From the NCBI GenBank assembly GCA_013042895.1, contig JABDPD010000490.1:1-8588 (forward strand): DNA of 8,588 bases. Reading direction: 5' to 3'. The translations under genes and the position numbers were made by a program. Position 1 is the first letter of the stretch; every line of letters starts with the position of its first letter. Shown here one piece after another: positions 1-6,172 of the stretch. This DNA is from Boseongicola sp. Its GTDB lineage: Bacteria > Pseudomonadota > Alphaproteobacteria > Rhodobacterales > Rhodobacteraceae. Under the pieces are notes generated by a model that saw only the letters and a list, made by a program, of their open reading frames with translations, was not told the DNA's origin and did no database searches.

Positions 1-3
1 GTT

Positions 4-537
4 ATGATCCGTACTCTGATTGCCCTCACTACGGTACTGTTTATCGCCGCCTGCGCGTCACCTGCGCCACAAATCGGACCCGACGGTAAGCCGATTCCGC
101 AGCGTTATATCATTGATGAAGGCGACACCGCTGATATTCAGTTCCGAGTGCTGGATGGAGTGAATGCTTTGAGGGGCGCATCTGGCGCCGGTCAAGTGCG
201 CTTGTCTTCGGAGTTGAATGCTGCCGCGGCAACCCATTCCCGCGATATGTCAGTTCAAAATCGGCCCTGGCACTTTGGATCTGACGGCTCCAGCCCACTT
301 GATCGTGTAGCACGGGTGGGATTCACCGGTACGCTCTTGGGCGAGAACATTTCTGAAACGTATGAATCCGAGCTGGAAACACTTTCAGCCTGGATGGAGC
401 AGCCTGATACGCGCAACGTCATTTTGGATCCTCGCGCGAGTGACATGGGTATCGCATGGTTTCAGGAGCCAAACGGCAAAATTTGGTGGACGATGATTCT
501 CGGGGCACGAAGTGCGAGCGGATTACCTGCGAGTTAG
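4..537 (+). CDS. CAP/SCP-domain (YkwD-like) putative lipoprotein
   Basis: A 177-residue protein. Residues 1-16 form a short lipoprotein signal peptide (basic N-terminus, hydrophobic core) ending in a lipobox, Ile-Ala-Ala-Cys17, so the mature protein is probably lipid-anchored in the envelope. Residues about 48-168 match the CAP (SCP/PR-1/YkwD) fold: a 'VNALR' helix, 'ATHSRDM' with His78, 'WHFGSDGSS' with His90, 'GENIS' with Glu114, then a 'WMEQPDTRNVIL' segment and a final 'WWTMILG' strand. His78, His90 and Glu114 correspond to the conserved cavity residues of CAP proteins. Bacterial CAP proteins are mostly of unknown biochemical role, and several are linked to the cell wall, so function beyond envelope localisation is inference. 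The ATG lies 4 bases from the window edge, so its ribosome-binding site is not visible; the well-placed lipobox supports this start. It converges on the YkuD gene with a 5-bp gap. Confidence 0.88.
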   Translation: MIRTLIALTTVLFIAACASPAPQIGPDGKPIPQRYIIDEGDTADIQFRVLDGVNALRGASGAGQVRLSSELNAAAATHSRDMSVQNRPWHFGSDGSSPLDRVARVGFTGTLLGENISETYESELETLSAWMEQPDTRNVILDPRASDMGIAWFQEPNGKIWWTMILGARSASGLPAS

Positions 538-538
538 C

Positions 539-553
539 TCCACTATTTGTGGA
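539..553. other. small hairpin at the convergent gene junction
   Basis: TCCAC-TATTT-GTGGA can form a 5-bp stem with a 5-base loop between the CAP gene stop and the YkuD gene stop, overlapping the latter's last codons. It could slow polymerases from either side but has no U-run and is too short for a confident bidirectional terminator. Confidence 0.2.
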
Positions 554-1040
554 TCGAGATGATCGTTCCAGTCGAGACCATCGAATAGACCTCTTCCATT
601 TCTTCATTGGTGACTGCGATACATCCCCAAGTCCAATCGGGTTTCAGCTTGCTGAGGAATGTGCCCTCGCCATGGATGAAGATATCACCACCAGGATCTT
701 GGCCGACGGCTCTTGCCTCAGCGACATCACGGCGGTTTGGATAGCTAATGCCCAATGACAGGTGAAACCGGCTGTCTGGGTTTCGACGGTTGATGCGATA
801 GTGACCCTCGGGAGTCTTGCCGTCGCCTTCAACCTTCTTGTCGCCCTCAGGCGCGAAACCAAGCGCAATATCATAGGACTTCAAAGCTCGGTTGCCGTTG
901 AGAAGGTACATCTTGCGCTTTTCTTTGAGCACAACGACCCTCGTAACTTCAGGTCCGGTGTATTTCCGATACTTAGAAGCGCAAGCAGACAGAGCAGCTG
1001 CCATTAGTCCAAAAAGCGCCAAACGCCGTGTAAATCTCAT
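543..1040 (-). CDS. L,D-transpeptidase-fold (YkuD) lipoprotein, YafK/DpaA-like active site
   Basis: A 165-residue protein. Residues 1-19 are a signal peptide ('MRFTRR' followed by a hydrophobic stretch) ending in the lipobox Leu-Ser-Ala-Cys20, so it is probably a lipoprotein facing the periplasm. Residues about 33-163 form a YkuD domain: 'VVVLKEKRKMYLL', 'GDGKTPEGHYRI', 'IHGEG' with His123, and 'DWTWGCIAV' with the candidate nucleophile Cys140. Family members cross-link peptidoglycan or attach proteins to it; the YafK/DpaA branch instead cleaves such links. The usual S-x-G-C-[IV]-R motif here reads T-W-G-C-I-A, lacking the Arg, which favours the atypical branch, though the reaction cannot be settled from sequence. 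I chose the ATG at 1040. A TTG at 1088 would add 16 residues ahead of the signal peptide, which is implausible. It lies 66 bp after the rRNA methyltransferase gene and may be co-transcribed or use its own promoter. Confidence 0.88.
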   Translation of the reverse strand: MRFTRRLALFGLMAAALSACASKYRKYTGPEVTRVVVLKEKRKMYLLNGNRALKSYDIALGFAPEGDKKVEGDGKTPEGHYRINRRNPDSRFHLSLGISYPNRRDVAEARAVGQDPGGDIFIHGEGTFLSKLKPDWTWGCIAVTNEEMEEVYSMVSTGTIISIHK

Positions 1041-1071
1041 GATCGCCGCCCGACCCTGTTGCCTCAGCCAC

Positions 1072-1100
1072 CGTATAGCGCATTGCAATCAATTCGTGAA
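1072..1100 (-). promoter_or_regulatory. possible sigma-70-type promoter for the YkuD gene
   Basis: In the 66-bp gap between the methyltransferase stop and the YkuD start, the minus strand reads TTCACG (1100-1095), a 17-bp spacer, then TATACG (1077-1072). Each hexamer matches 4 of 6 consensus bases, and the spacing is optimal. A start site near 1065 would leave a leader of about 25 nt. A match this weak can occur by chance, and read-through from the upstream genes is equally possible, since I see no terminator hairpin in the gap. Confidence 0.22.
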
Positions 1101-1106
1101 TCCCAG

Positions 1107-2324
1107 TCACAAAAGAGAAAGACCCGCTGCAATTTCGATATGTGTGGACCAGCGAAACTGATCAACGATATCGATCCAATCAAGCTTGTAGCCAGAATTC
1201 GTTAAGATTGCGGCATCCCGCGCAAAGGTTACCGGATTGCAGGAAATCGCTGCAACACGTTGCACTTTTGCAGCAGCAATCTCATTGAACTGCGCCTCTG
1301 CCCCGGCCCGCGGCGGATCAATCACGACTGCATCGAAGCGATCAAGTTCGTCGGGCATAAACGGTCTGCGAAACAAATCGCGCCGCTCTATGTTTACGCG
1401 CTTGACGCCAGTGGCGTGTCGCCATCCGGCGTGAAGAGCGTCAAGCAACTCCTGCTCGCCTTCAACGGCGTGGATTTCCGCTGTCTGGGAAAGCGGTAAG
1501 GCGAATGTCCCGCAACCCGCGAATAAGTCGAGCACTTGGTTTGCATTTCCAACGATTTCCCGCACGGCCTCAAGCAAGGAGGATTCTCCCTCGGCCGTTG
1601 CCTGTAGAAATCCGCCAGGGGGGATGGGAACGGGTGCCGTTCCCAGTCGGAGGATCGGCGGCACACGTTGCGCGATAACATCGCCGTCCCAACTGATACG
1701 TGCAAAAGCAGCCTTGTTTGAGATATTTATGAGATCGGAGTTTAGCTGTGGGTCGAGGGGCTTACCTTCGCTCATTGCAACATCAAGGCCAGTGTCCGTT
1801 TCAGTCACAGACAGACGCACGCTTCCTTTGCGTGATACTCCAGCGCGAGTGATGTCCTCAAGCGCGGGAAGCGCAGCGAGCAGCGAAGGACGTAGTATCT
1901 GGCAGTCCGGAACGCTGAGCAAAGCATCGCTCGCTGGCGCATGAAAGCCGACAATGGCGCCCTTCTTCGTACGTCGACCGGTAAAAGTCGCCCGACGGCG
2001 AGACGAAGGCGGAGACCTATGAACGTTTCGGATTGGCGCCTGCAAACCAACGGCCTCGAGGGACCGAGAGACCACTTCTTTCTGCCAATCACTTACAAAG
2101 GTGTCTGACGCATGTTGAAGCGAACAGCCGCCACAGGACTTGTAGTGTCCACACTTCGGCGAGATGCGTTCCGCCGACGGCGTCAGTATCTTCGGGCTCT
2201 GTAATCTATTGCCATCAAGAGTGCCTTCGACAGTTTCACCGGGTAGCGTACGAGCAGCATAAACCGGTCCGGACGCGATGCCGTCGCCGTGGTGCCCCAG
2301 CCTTTCAATTGTGACCGTTGCCAT
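1107..2324 (-). CDS. 23S rRNA (uracil-5-)-methyltransferase, RumA/RlmD class (TrmA superfamily)
   Basis: A 405-residue SAM-dependent enzyme that methylates C5 of a uridine in RNA, most likely 23S rRNA. Residues 1-50 resemble a TRAM RNA-binding domain. Cys58, Cys64, Cys67 (C-x5-C-x2-C) and Cys141 are the four ligands of the family's 4Fe-4S cluster. The methyltransferase fold shows the SAM motif 'LDLFAGCGT' (265-273), 'DPPRAG' (336-341), the nucleophile Cys362 in 'SCNPVTFARD', and Glu397 in the C-terminal 'HIE', matching the catalytic base of RumA. All key residues are present, so it should be active. The target (U1939 as RlmD, U747 as RlmC, or another uridine) cannot be decided from sequence; at 405 residues it lies between those two E. 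coli enzymes. The ATG directly abuts the TAG of the upstream ABC gene with no gap, implying translational coupling. An SD-like GAGG lies 11 nt upstream, inside the ABC gene's last codons. Confidence 0.93.
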   Translation of the reverse strand: MATVTIERLGHHGDGIASGPVYAARTLPGETVEGTLDGNRLQSPKILTPSAERISPKCGHYKSCGGCSLQHASDTFVSDWQKEVVSRSLEAVGLQAPIRNVHRSPPSSRRRATFTGRRTKKGAIVGFHAPASDALLSVPDCQILRPSLLAALPALEDITRAGVSRKGSVRLSVTETDTGLDVAMSEGKPLDPQLNSDLINISNKAAFARISWDGDVIAQRVPPILRLGTAPVPIPPGGFLQATAEGESSLLEAVREIVGNANQVLDLFAGCGTFALPLSQTAEIHAVEGEQELLDALHAGWRHATGVKRVNIERRDLFRRPFMPDELDRFDAVVIDPPRAGAEAQFNEIAAAKVQRVAAISCNPVTFARDAAILTNSGYKLDWIDIVDQFRWSTHIEIAAGLSLL

Positions 2325-4163
2325 CTACTCAGCCGCCTCACGAACACCAATAAAACCGCCCGACTGCCGCTGCCAAAACCGCGCATAGAGCCCCTGCGCT
2401 GCCATTAGTTCGTCGTGCGAGCCCTCCTCCACAATGCGACCCTCCTCAAGAACGACAATTCGATCCATTCGCGCGATCGTCGAAAGCCTATGCGCTATAG
2501 CAAGTACGGTTTTACCTTCCATAACCTGATCGAGGGCCGACTGAATGGACGCCTCGACTTCAGAATCCAGAGCGCTGGTTGCCTCATCGAGGACCAAAAT
2601 GGGCGCGTCCTTCAAAAATGCCCGCGCAAGAGCGATCCTTTGCCTTTGGCCTCCCGAAAGCTTGACGCCTCGCTCTCCGAGATGAGCGTCATAGCCGGTT
2701 CGACCCTTGTGATCTTCAAGCCCAAGAATAAATTCATGCGCCTCGGCGCGACGAGCAGCGGCTTCTATATCCGTGTCGCTCGCCCCTGGTTGGCCGTAAA
2801 GAATGTTGTCCCGCGCCGCACGGTTGAACATGGCGGTTTCCTGCGTGACCATTCCAATCTGGCGGCGCAGGCTTTCCTGCGTTACCCCACGGACATCGTG
2901 GCCACCGACTAAGACTGCGCCCTCTTCAGTGTCGTAGAGCCTGAGTAGAAGTGACACGAGCGTCGATTTACCAGCACCTGACGCGCCTACGATGCCAAGC
3001 TTTTCGCCAGCACCAACCTTGAGGCTTATCCGCTCTACGCCACCGTTCTGTCGACCGTAAGCAAAGCTCACATCTTTGAACTCTACAGTTGGTTCGATTG
3101 TCGGCAGAGTCTTCGCATCTTCAGCATCAATTAAAGTCCGCGCTGATGTTAGCGTGTTCATACCGTCTTCTACCTCGCCAACATTCGCGTAGATCGACAT
3201 CAGTACGTGACTCACCCATCCAGTCATCTGGGCAATGCGGATCGAAATAGCCCCAGCAGCTGCAATGTCACCGGCGCTTGCAGCTCCATTGCTCCAGAAC
3301 CACAAAGTGCCCCCTATCAGCATGACAGGAACCATCCCGGCCACAGCCATTAGGCAGAAACGGAAGACCGCTGCGGTTACGCCATAATCTAACGCGCGCT
3401 CGCGAAAACTGCGTACGGCCTCCGTGGCGGCGGTTTCCTCAAGTACATCGTGAGCGAATAGCTTCACCGTTTTGACGTTCGTAATTGTGTCGACGATCTG
3501 CCCTGTGACCATGGCTCGCGCATTTGCTCGCGCCTTTGAACGCAAACGGATGCGAGGCATGAACCAGCGGATCATCAAGAGATAGAGCGCCAACCAAAGC
3601 GCAAGTGCCATGGCCATCCAACCATTGATGGTCGTCAACAGCACTGCGGAGGCGACAAGAGACGCTATGGCAAAGAACAAGACATTGATGATCTCGCCCG
3701 CGACATCAGTCAAAGCGCGCGCGGTCTGCATTTGCTTTTGCGCGATCCTGCCGGCGAAGTCGTCATCAAAGAAAGTCACTGCTTGCCCCAATGTCCATCG
3801 GTGAAGGCGGGTTAGCACCAGCGGGTTCAAATTGGGTAAGACAACAACCGAATTTGCCATCGAGGACAGGCCAAAGAACAAAGGGCGAGCAACAACAAAA
3901 AAGCCGAGCACAAGAAGAACAAGCCCCCAGTTCGCCGTGAAGAAGGTCGCAGGGTCGGTTCCTACTGCAGTGTCGATGACATAGCCCAGCAGGATTGCTG
4001 ACATTACTTCGAGAGTCCCTGCCGCTGCCGAGATGAGGCCAGCCAGAAGCAATACTGGAAATGAGCCTGCCAAAGCCCAGCGGAAAAACGCCCCAAGCGT
4101 ATGCGGTGGGTCGCCTCCTGCCGGCTGAAACGCATCAATCAGGTTTCCCGCGCGACGGATCAT
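2325..4163 (-). CDS. ABC exporter half-transporter, second gene of a tandem pair
   Basis: A 612-residue fused permease-ATPase of the MsbA/multidrug-exporter type. The membrane domain (about 30-320) has six likely helices, near residues 33-63, 79-100, 158-177, 181-200, 265-290 and 298-318. The ATPase domain (about 358-600) shows an aromatic A-loop Tyr369, Walker A 'GASGAGKST' (393-401), Q-loop Gln441, signature 'LSGGQ' (502-506), Walker B 'ILVLDE' with catalytic Glu527, and His558. Every ATP-site residue is intact. Such proteins work as dimers in the inner membrane, exporting lipids, drugs or peptides; the substrate is not predictable here. It starts inside the stop codon of the paralogous gene upstream (ATGA, 4-nt overlap), with GAGG 7 nt before the ATG, so the two products are probably made together and pair as a heterodimer. 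The last residues 'EAAE' match those of its paralogue. The rRNA methyltransferase gene follows immediately. Confidence 0.93.
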   Translation of the reverse strand: MIRRAGNLIDAFQPAGGDPPHTLGAFFRWALAGSFPVLLLAGLISAAAGTLEVMSAILLGYVIDTAVGTDPATFFTANWGLVLLVLGFFVVARPLFFGLSSMANSVVVLPNLNPLVLTRLHRWTLGQAVTFFDDDFAGRIAQKQMQTARALTDVAGEIINVLFFAIASLVASAVLLTTINGWMAMALALWLALYLLMIRWFMPRIRLRSKARANARAMVTGQIVDTITNVKTVKLFAHDVLEETAATEAVRSFRERALDYGVTAAVFRFCLMAVAGMVPVMLIGGTLWFWSNGAASAGDIAAAGAISIRIAQMTGWVSHVLMSIYANVGEVEDGMNTLTSARTLIDAEDAKTLPTIEPTVEFKDVSFAYGRQNGGVERISLKVGAGEKLGIVGASGAGKSTLVSLLLRLYDTEEGAVLVGGHDVRGVTQESLRRQIGMVTQETAMFNRAARDNILYGQPGASDTDIEAAARRAEAHEFILGLEDHKGRTGYDAHLGERGVKLSGGQRQRIALARAFLKDAPILVLDEATSALDSEVEASIQSALDQVMEGKTVLAIAHRLSTIARMDRIVVLEEGRIVEEGSHDELMAAQGLYARFWQRQSGGFIGVREAAE

Positions 4164-6007
4164 TCGGCTGCCTCAGTTTCAGTGTCAATGAACCCGCCTG
4201 ATTGCCGGTTCCAGAACCGAGAATATAGACCGTCTTGCGCCAAAAGCTCACTATGAGTGCCCTGCTCAACAACACGACCGTCATCCAGCACAAGGATCCG
4301 GTCCATCTGGGCGATTGTCGACAAGCGGTGCGCAATGGCGATCACTGTTTTGCCGGCCATCATTCCATAAAGTGTCTTCTGAATCTCCGCTTCAACCTCT
4401 GAGTCAAGCGCACTCGTGGCCTCGTCGAGAACAAGGATAGGAGCATTCTTCAGAATGACGCGTGCAAGGGCGATCCGCTGGCGTTGCCCACCGGACAGCT
4501 TTACGCCGCGCTCCCCGACGTGAGCATCATACCCCGTGCGCCCCTCCGGATCCTCGAGGTCAAGTATGAACTCGTGGGCTTCGGCCCGATGCGCGGCTTC
4601 GAACATTTCAGAGTCACTAGCATCCGGTCGACCGTAGAGAATATTGTCTCGCACCGACCGATGCAGCAATGAACTGTCTTGCTGAACCATACCGATGTGC
4701 GCCCGCAGACTATCTTGCCTGACCTTTGCAATATCTTGATCGTCGATTGTTATGGCTCCACCGTCCGGGTCGTAGAACCGAAGCAAAAGCTTCACGAGGG
4801 TTGACTTTCCGGCACCTGAACGGCCGATAAGACCGATTTTCTCGCCCGGGCTAATTGTAAGGTCGATTTTGTCCAGGCCGCCGGACCCCTTTCCATAGTG
4901 GTGCGAAAGCGCCTTCATCTCAATCCGACCGTCCACCAGTTCAAGAGACTTCGCGTCCAGTGTGTCCACCAGAGTGATAGGCTGAGCGATCGTCTCCATA
5001 CCTTCGGCTACGACACCAAGATTGCGAAAGAACGAGGAAAGCGCCCACATGATCCATCCGGTCATCGCGTTCAGTCGCAGCACCAGTGCCGACGCCAGCG
5101 CCACAACGCCGATGGATGCCGCGCCAGTTGACCAAAGCCAGATGCCCCAGCCCACAACTGCAACAATCAGGAACCCGTTAATCAGCGTCAGGAACACATC
5201 CATAATCGTGTAAAGGCGCATCTCGCGCTGAAACGTGACCCGTGAGTGTTCAATCGCTTCCCGCGCATATGAGCGTTCAACCTCGGTATGCGCGAACATC
5301 TTCACGGAATGAATGTTGGTGTAACTGTCCACAACCCGGCCGGTTACAGCGCTTCGCGCGTCGGATGCCGCCTTGCTTGCAGGACCTACGCGTCGCACGA
5401 CCCATCGAACCAGCATGAGGTACAAAACCAACCAAATTGCCAGTGGGATCATCAGCCGAGGATCCGAACCCGACAATAGAATGAATGCTCCGCCAACATA
5501 GGCGATTGAGTACGCCATAGCATCGAAGACCTGAAAAACCGCTTCGCCAGCCGCCGGTGGAGTCTGCATGATCCGGTTTGCGATGCGTCCGGCAAAATCA
5601 TTCTCAAACCAGCCGACCGATTGACGCAAAACGTGGCTGTGCGCACGCCAACGTATGAGTGTCCCCATATTGGGCATGATTGCATTGTTGAGAAACCCCA
5701 CATCAATCACTTGGATCAAAGGGCGTAGCAACATTAGGAATAGCGCGAGCAGCAACATCTCGAGACCGTAGTCGATCCAGTAAGTGCTTGGATCTGCTTT
5801 GGCCAAAGTGTCAACGAGACGGCCAAGATAAGAGATAAGCCAAATCTCAATCAGTGCGCTCAGCATGGTCAATGCGCCGGTGACGGCAAACACTCGCTTA
5901 AATGGTTGGCAATAGTCCCATATGAATGACCACAAAGTCTGTGGGGGACGATCCGTAACGGGATAGTCGCAATAGGGATCAACAAGGTTTTCTAGGTATC
6001 GAAACAT
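4160..6007 (-). CDS. ABC exporter half-transporter, first gene of a tandem pair
   Basis: A 615-residue permease-ATPase fusion, paralogous to the next gene. Likely membrane helices lie near residues 38-60, 80-100, 160-180, 184-206, 270-292 and 296-318. The ATPase domain has A-loop Tyr371, Walker A 'GRSGAGKST' (395-403), Q-loop Gln443, signature 'LSGGQ' (504-508), Walker B 'ILVLDE' with Glu529, and His560. Shared blocks with the partner include 'FAGRIA' in the permease, 'HRAEAHEFIL'-type sequence, 'GERGVKLSGGQRQRIALAR' and the terminal 'RQSGGFI'. The paralogues differ widely at synonymous positions, so this is an old duplication. The ATG is preceded by GGAG at an 8-nt spacing. This gene follows the 165-bp non-coding region and is the likely first structural gene of the ABC-ABC-methyltransferase block. 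The exported substrate is unknown; lipid, drug or peptide are all possible for this family. Confidence 0.93.
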   Translation of the reverse strand: MFRYLENLVDPYCDYPVTDRPPQTLWSFIWDYCQPFKRVFAVTGALTMLSALIEIWLISYLGRLVDTLAKADPSTYWIDYGLEMLLLALFLMLLRPLIQVIDVGFLNNAIMPNMGTLIRWRAHSHVLRQSVGWFENDFAGRIANRIMQTPPAAGEAVFQVFDAMAYSIAYVGGAFILLSGSDPRLMIPLAIWLVLYLMLVRWVVRRVGPASKAASDARSAVTGRVVDSYTNIHSVKMFAHTEVERSYAREAIEHSRVTFQREMRLYTIMDVFLTLINGFLIVAVVGWGIWLWSTGAASIGVVALASALVLRLNAMTGWIMWALSSFFRNLGVVAEGMETIAQPITLVDTLDAKSLELVDGRIEMKALSHHYGKGSGGLDKIDLTISPGEKIGLIGRSGAGKSTLVKLLLRFYDPDGGAITIDDQDIAKVRQDSLRAHIGMVQQDSSLLHRSVRDNILYGRPDASDSEMFEAAHRAEAHEFILDLEDPEGRTGYDAHVGERGVKLSGGQRQRIALARVILKNAPILVLDEATSALDSEVEAEIQKTLYGMMAGKTVIAIAHRLSTIAQMDRILVLDDGRVVEQGTHSELLAQDGLYSRFWNRQSGGFIDTETEAAE

Positions 6008-6072
6008 GGTGGGCGCTCCGGGAAGTCGAGCAGAAATGCACTATGAGAGGGTTGGCGCGGCGCGAACCCCAA

Positions 6073-6113
6073 ACAGGATCGGACCGGTTAGTTATCCGGG
6101 ATACAAATCCTGT
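6073..6113 (-). repeat. overlapping inverted repeats (possible RNA structure or operator)
   Basis: Read as minus-strand RNA, ACAGGAU (6113-6107) can pair with AUCCUGU (6079-6073) to form a 7-bp outer stem. Inside it lies CCGG-A-UA/UA-A-CCGG (6099-6084), an imperfect palindrome with one mismatch. A competing small hairpin, GGAU-UUGU-AUCC (6110-6099), uses the same GGAU bases as the outer stem, so the two folds exclude each other. No U-run follows, so it is not a classical intrinsic terminator. It could equally be a protein-binding palindrome or chance. Confidence 0.35.
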
Positions 6114-6120
6114 AAATCAT
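6088..6120 (-). CDS. candidate 10-residue leader peptide (MIYRICIPDN)
   Basis: An ATG-to-TAA reading frame of 10 codons encodes MIYRICIPDN. It is preceded by AAGGAGGG (6134-6127) with 6 nt between that run and the ATG, one of the best Shine-Dalgarno matches in the window and stronger than those of most full-length genes here. The ORF ends 80 nt before the ABC exporter start codon, and its codons run through the inverted repeats, so ribosomes on it would alter RNA folding. No run of one amino acid typical of amino-acid attenuators is present. A ribosome-binding site this good in a 165-bp gap could be coincidental, and no coding bias can be judged from ten codons. Confidence 0.3.
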   Translation of the reverse strand: MIYRICIPDN

Positions 6121-6172
6121 AATGCGCCCTCCTTGTTTGGCTCGCCCGTCCTAAACGATTGTGGGCTTCCTG

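Larger units (their letters stand above)
6008..6172 (-). promoter_or_regulatory. intergenic leader region upstream of the ABC exporter pair
   Basis: This is the only sizeable gap in the window. No convincing sigma-70 promoter pair or rho-independent terminator is visible, so whether transcription from cca continues into the ABC genes is open. The gap contains a 10-codon ORF with a strong ribosome-binding site and a cluster of inverted repeats, described separately. Its position directly upstream of the ABC pair makes it the natural place for control of those genes, which is inference. Confidence 0.45.

Noticed and set aside
456..758. A 100-codon plus-strand open frame spanning the end of the CAP gene and the YkuD gene
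   Set aside because: It straddles the junction of two well-supported genes in a different frame and shows no domain.
1041..1088. Upstream TTG start extending the YkuD protein by 16 residues
   Set aside because: It would place a charged segment before a clear signal peptide and lipobox; the ATG at 1040 fits lipoprotein architecture.
2415..2912. A 165-codon plus-strand open frame opposite the ABC ATPase domain
   Set aside because: It is antisense to conserved ATPase motifs, and its translation matches no domain I recognise.
6121..6172. Possible intrinsic terminator after cca
   Set aside because: The best pairing is a 4-bp GCCC/GGGC stem with a long loop and no U-run.
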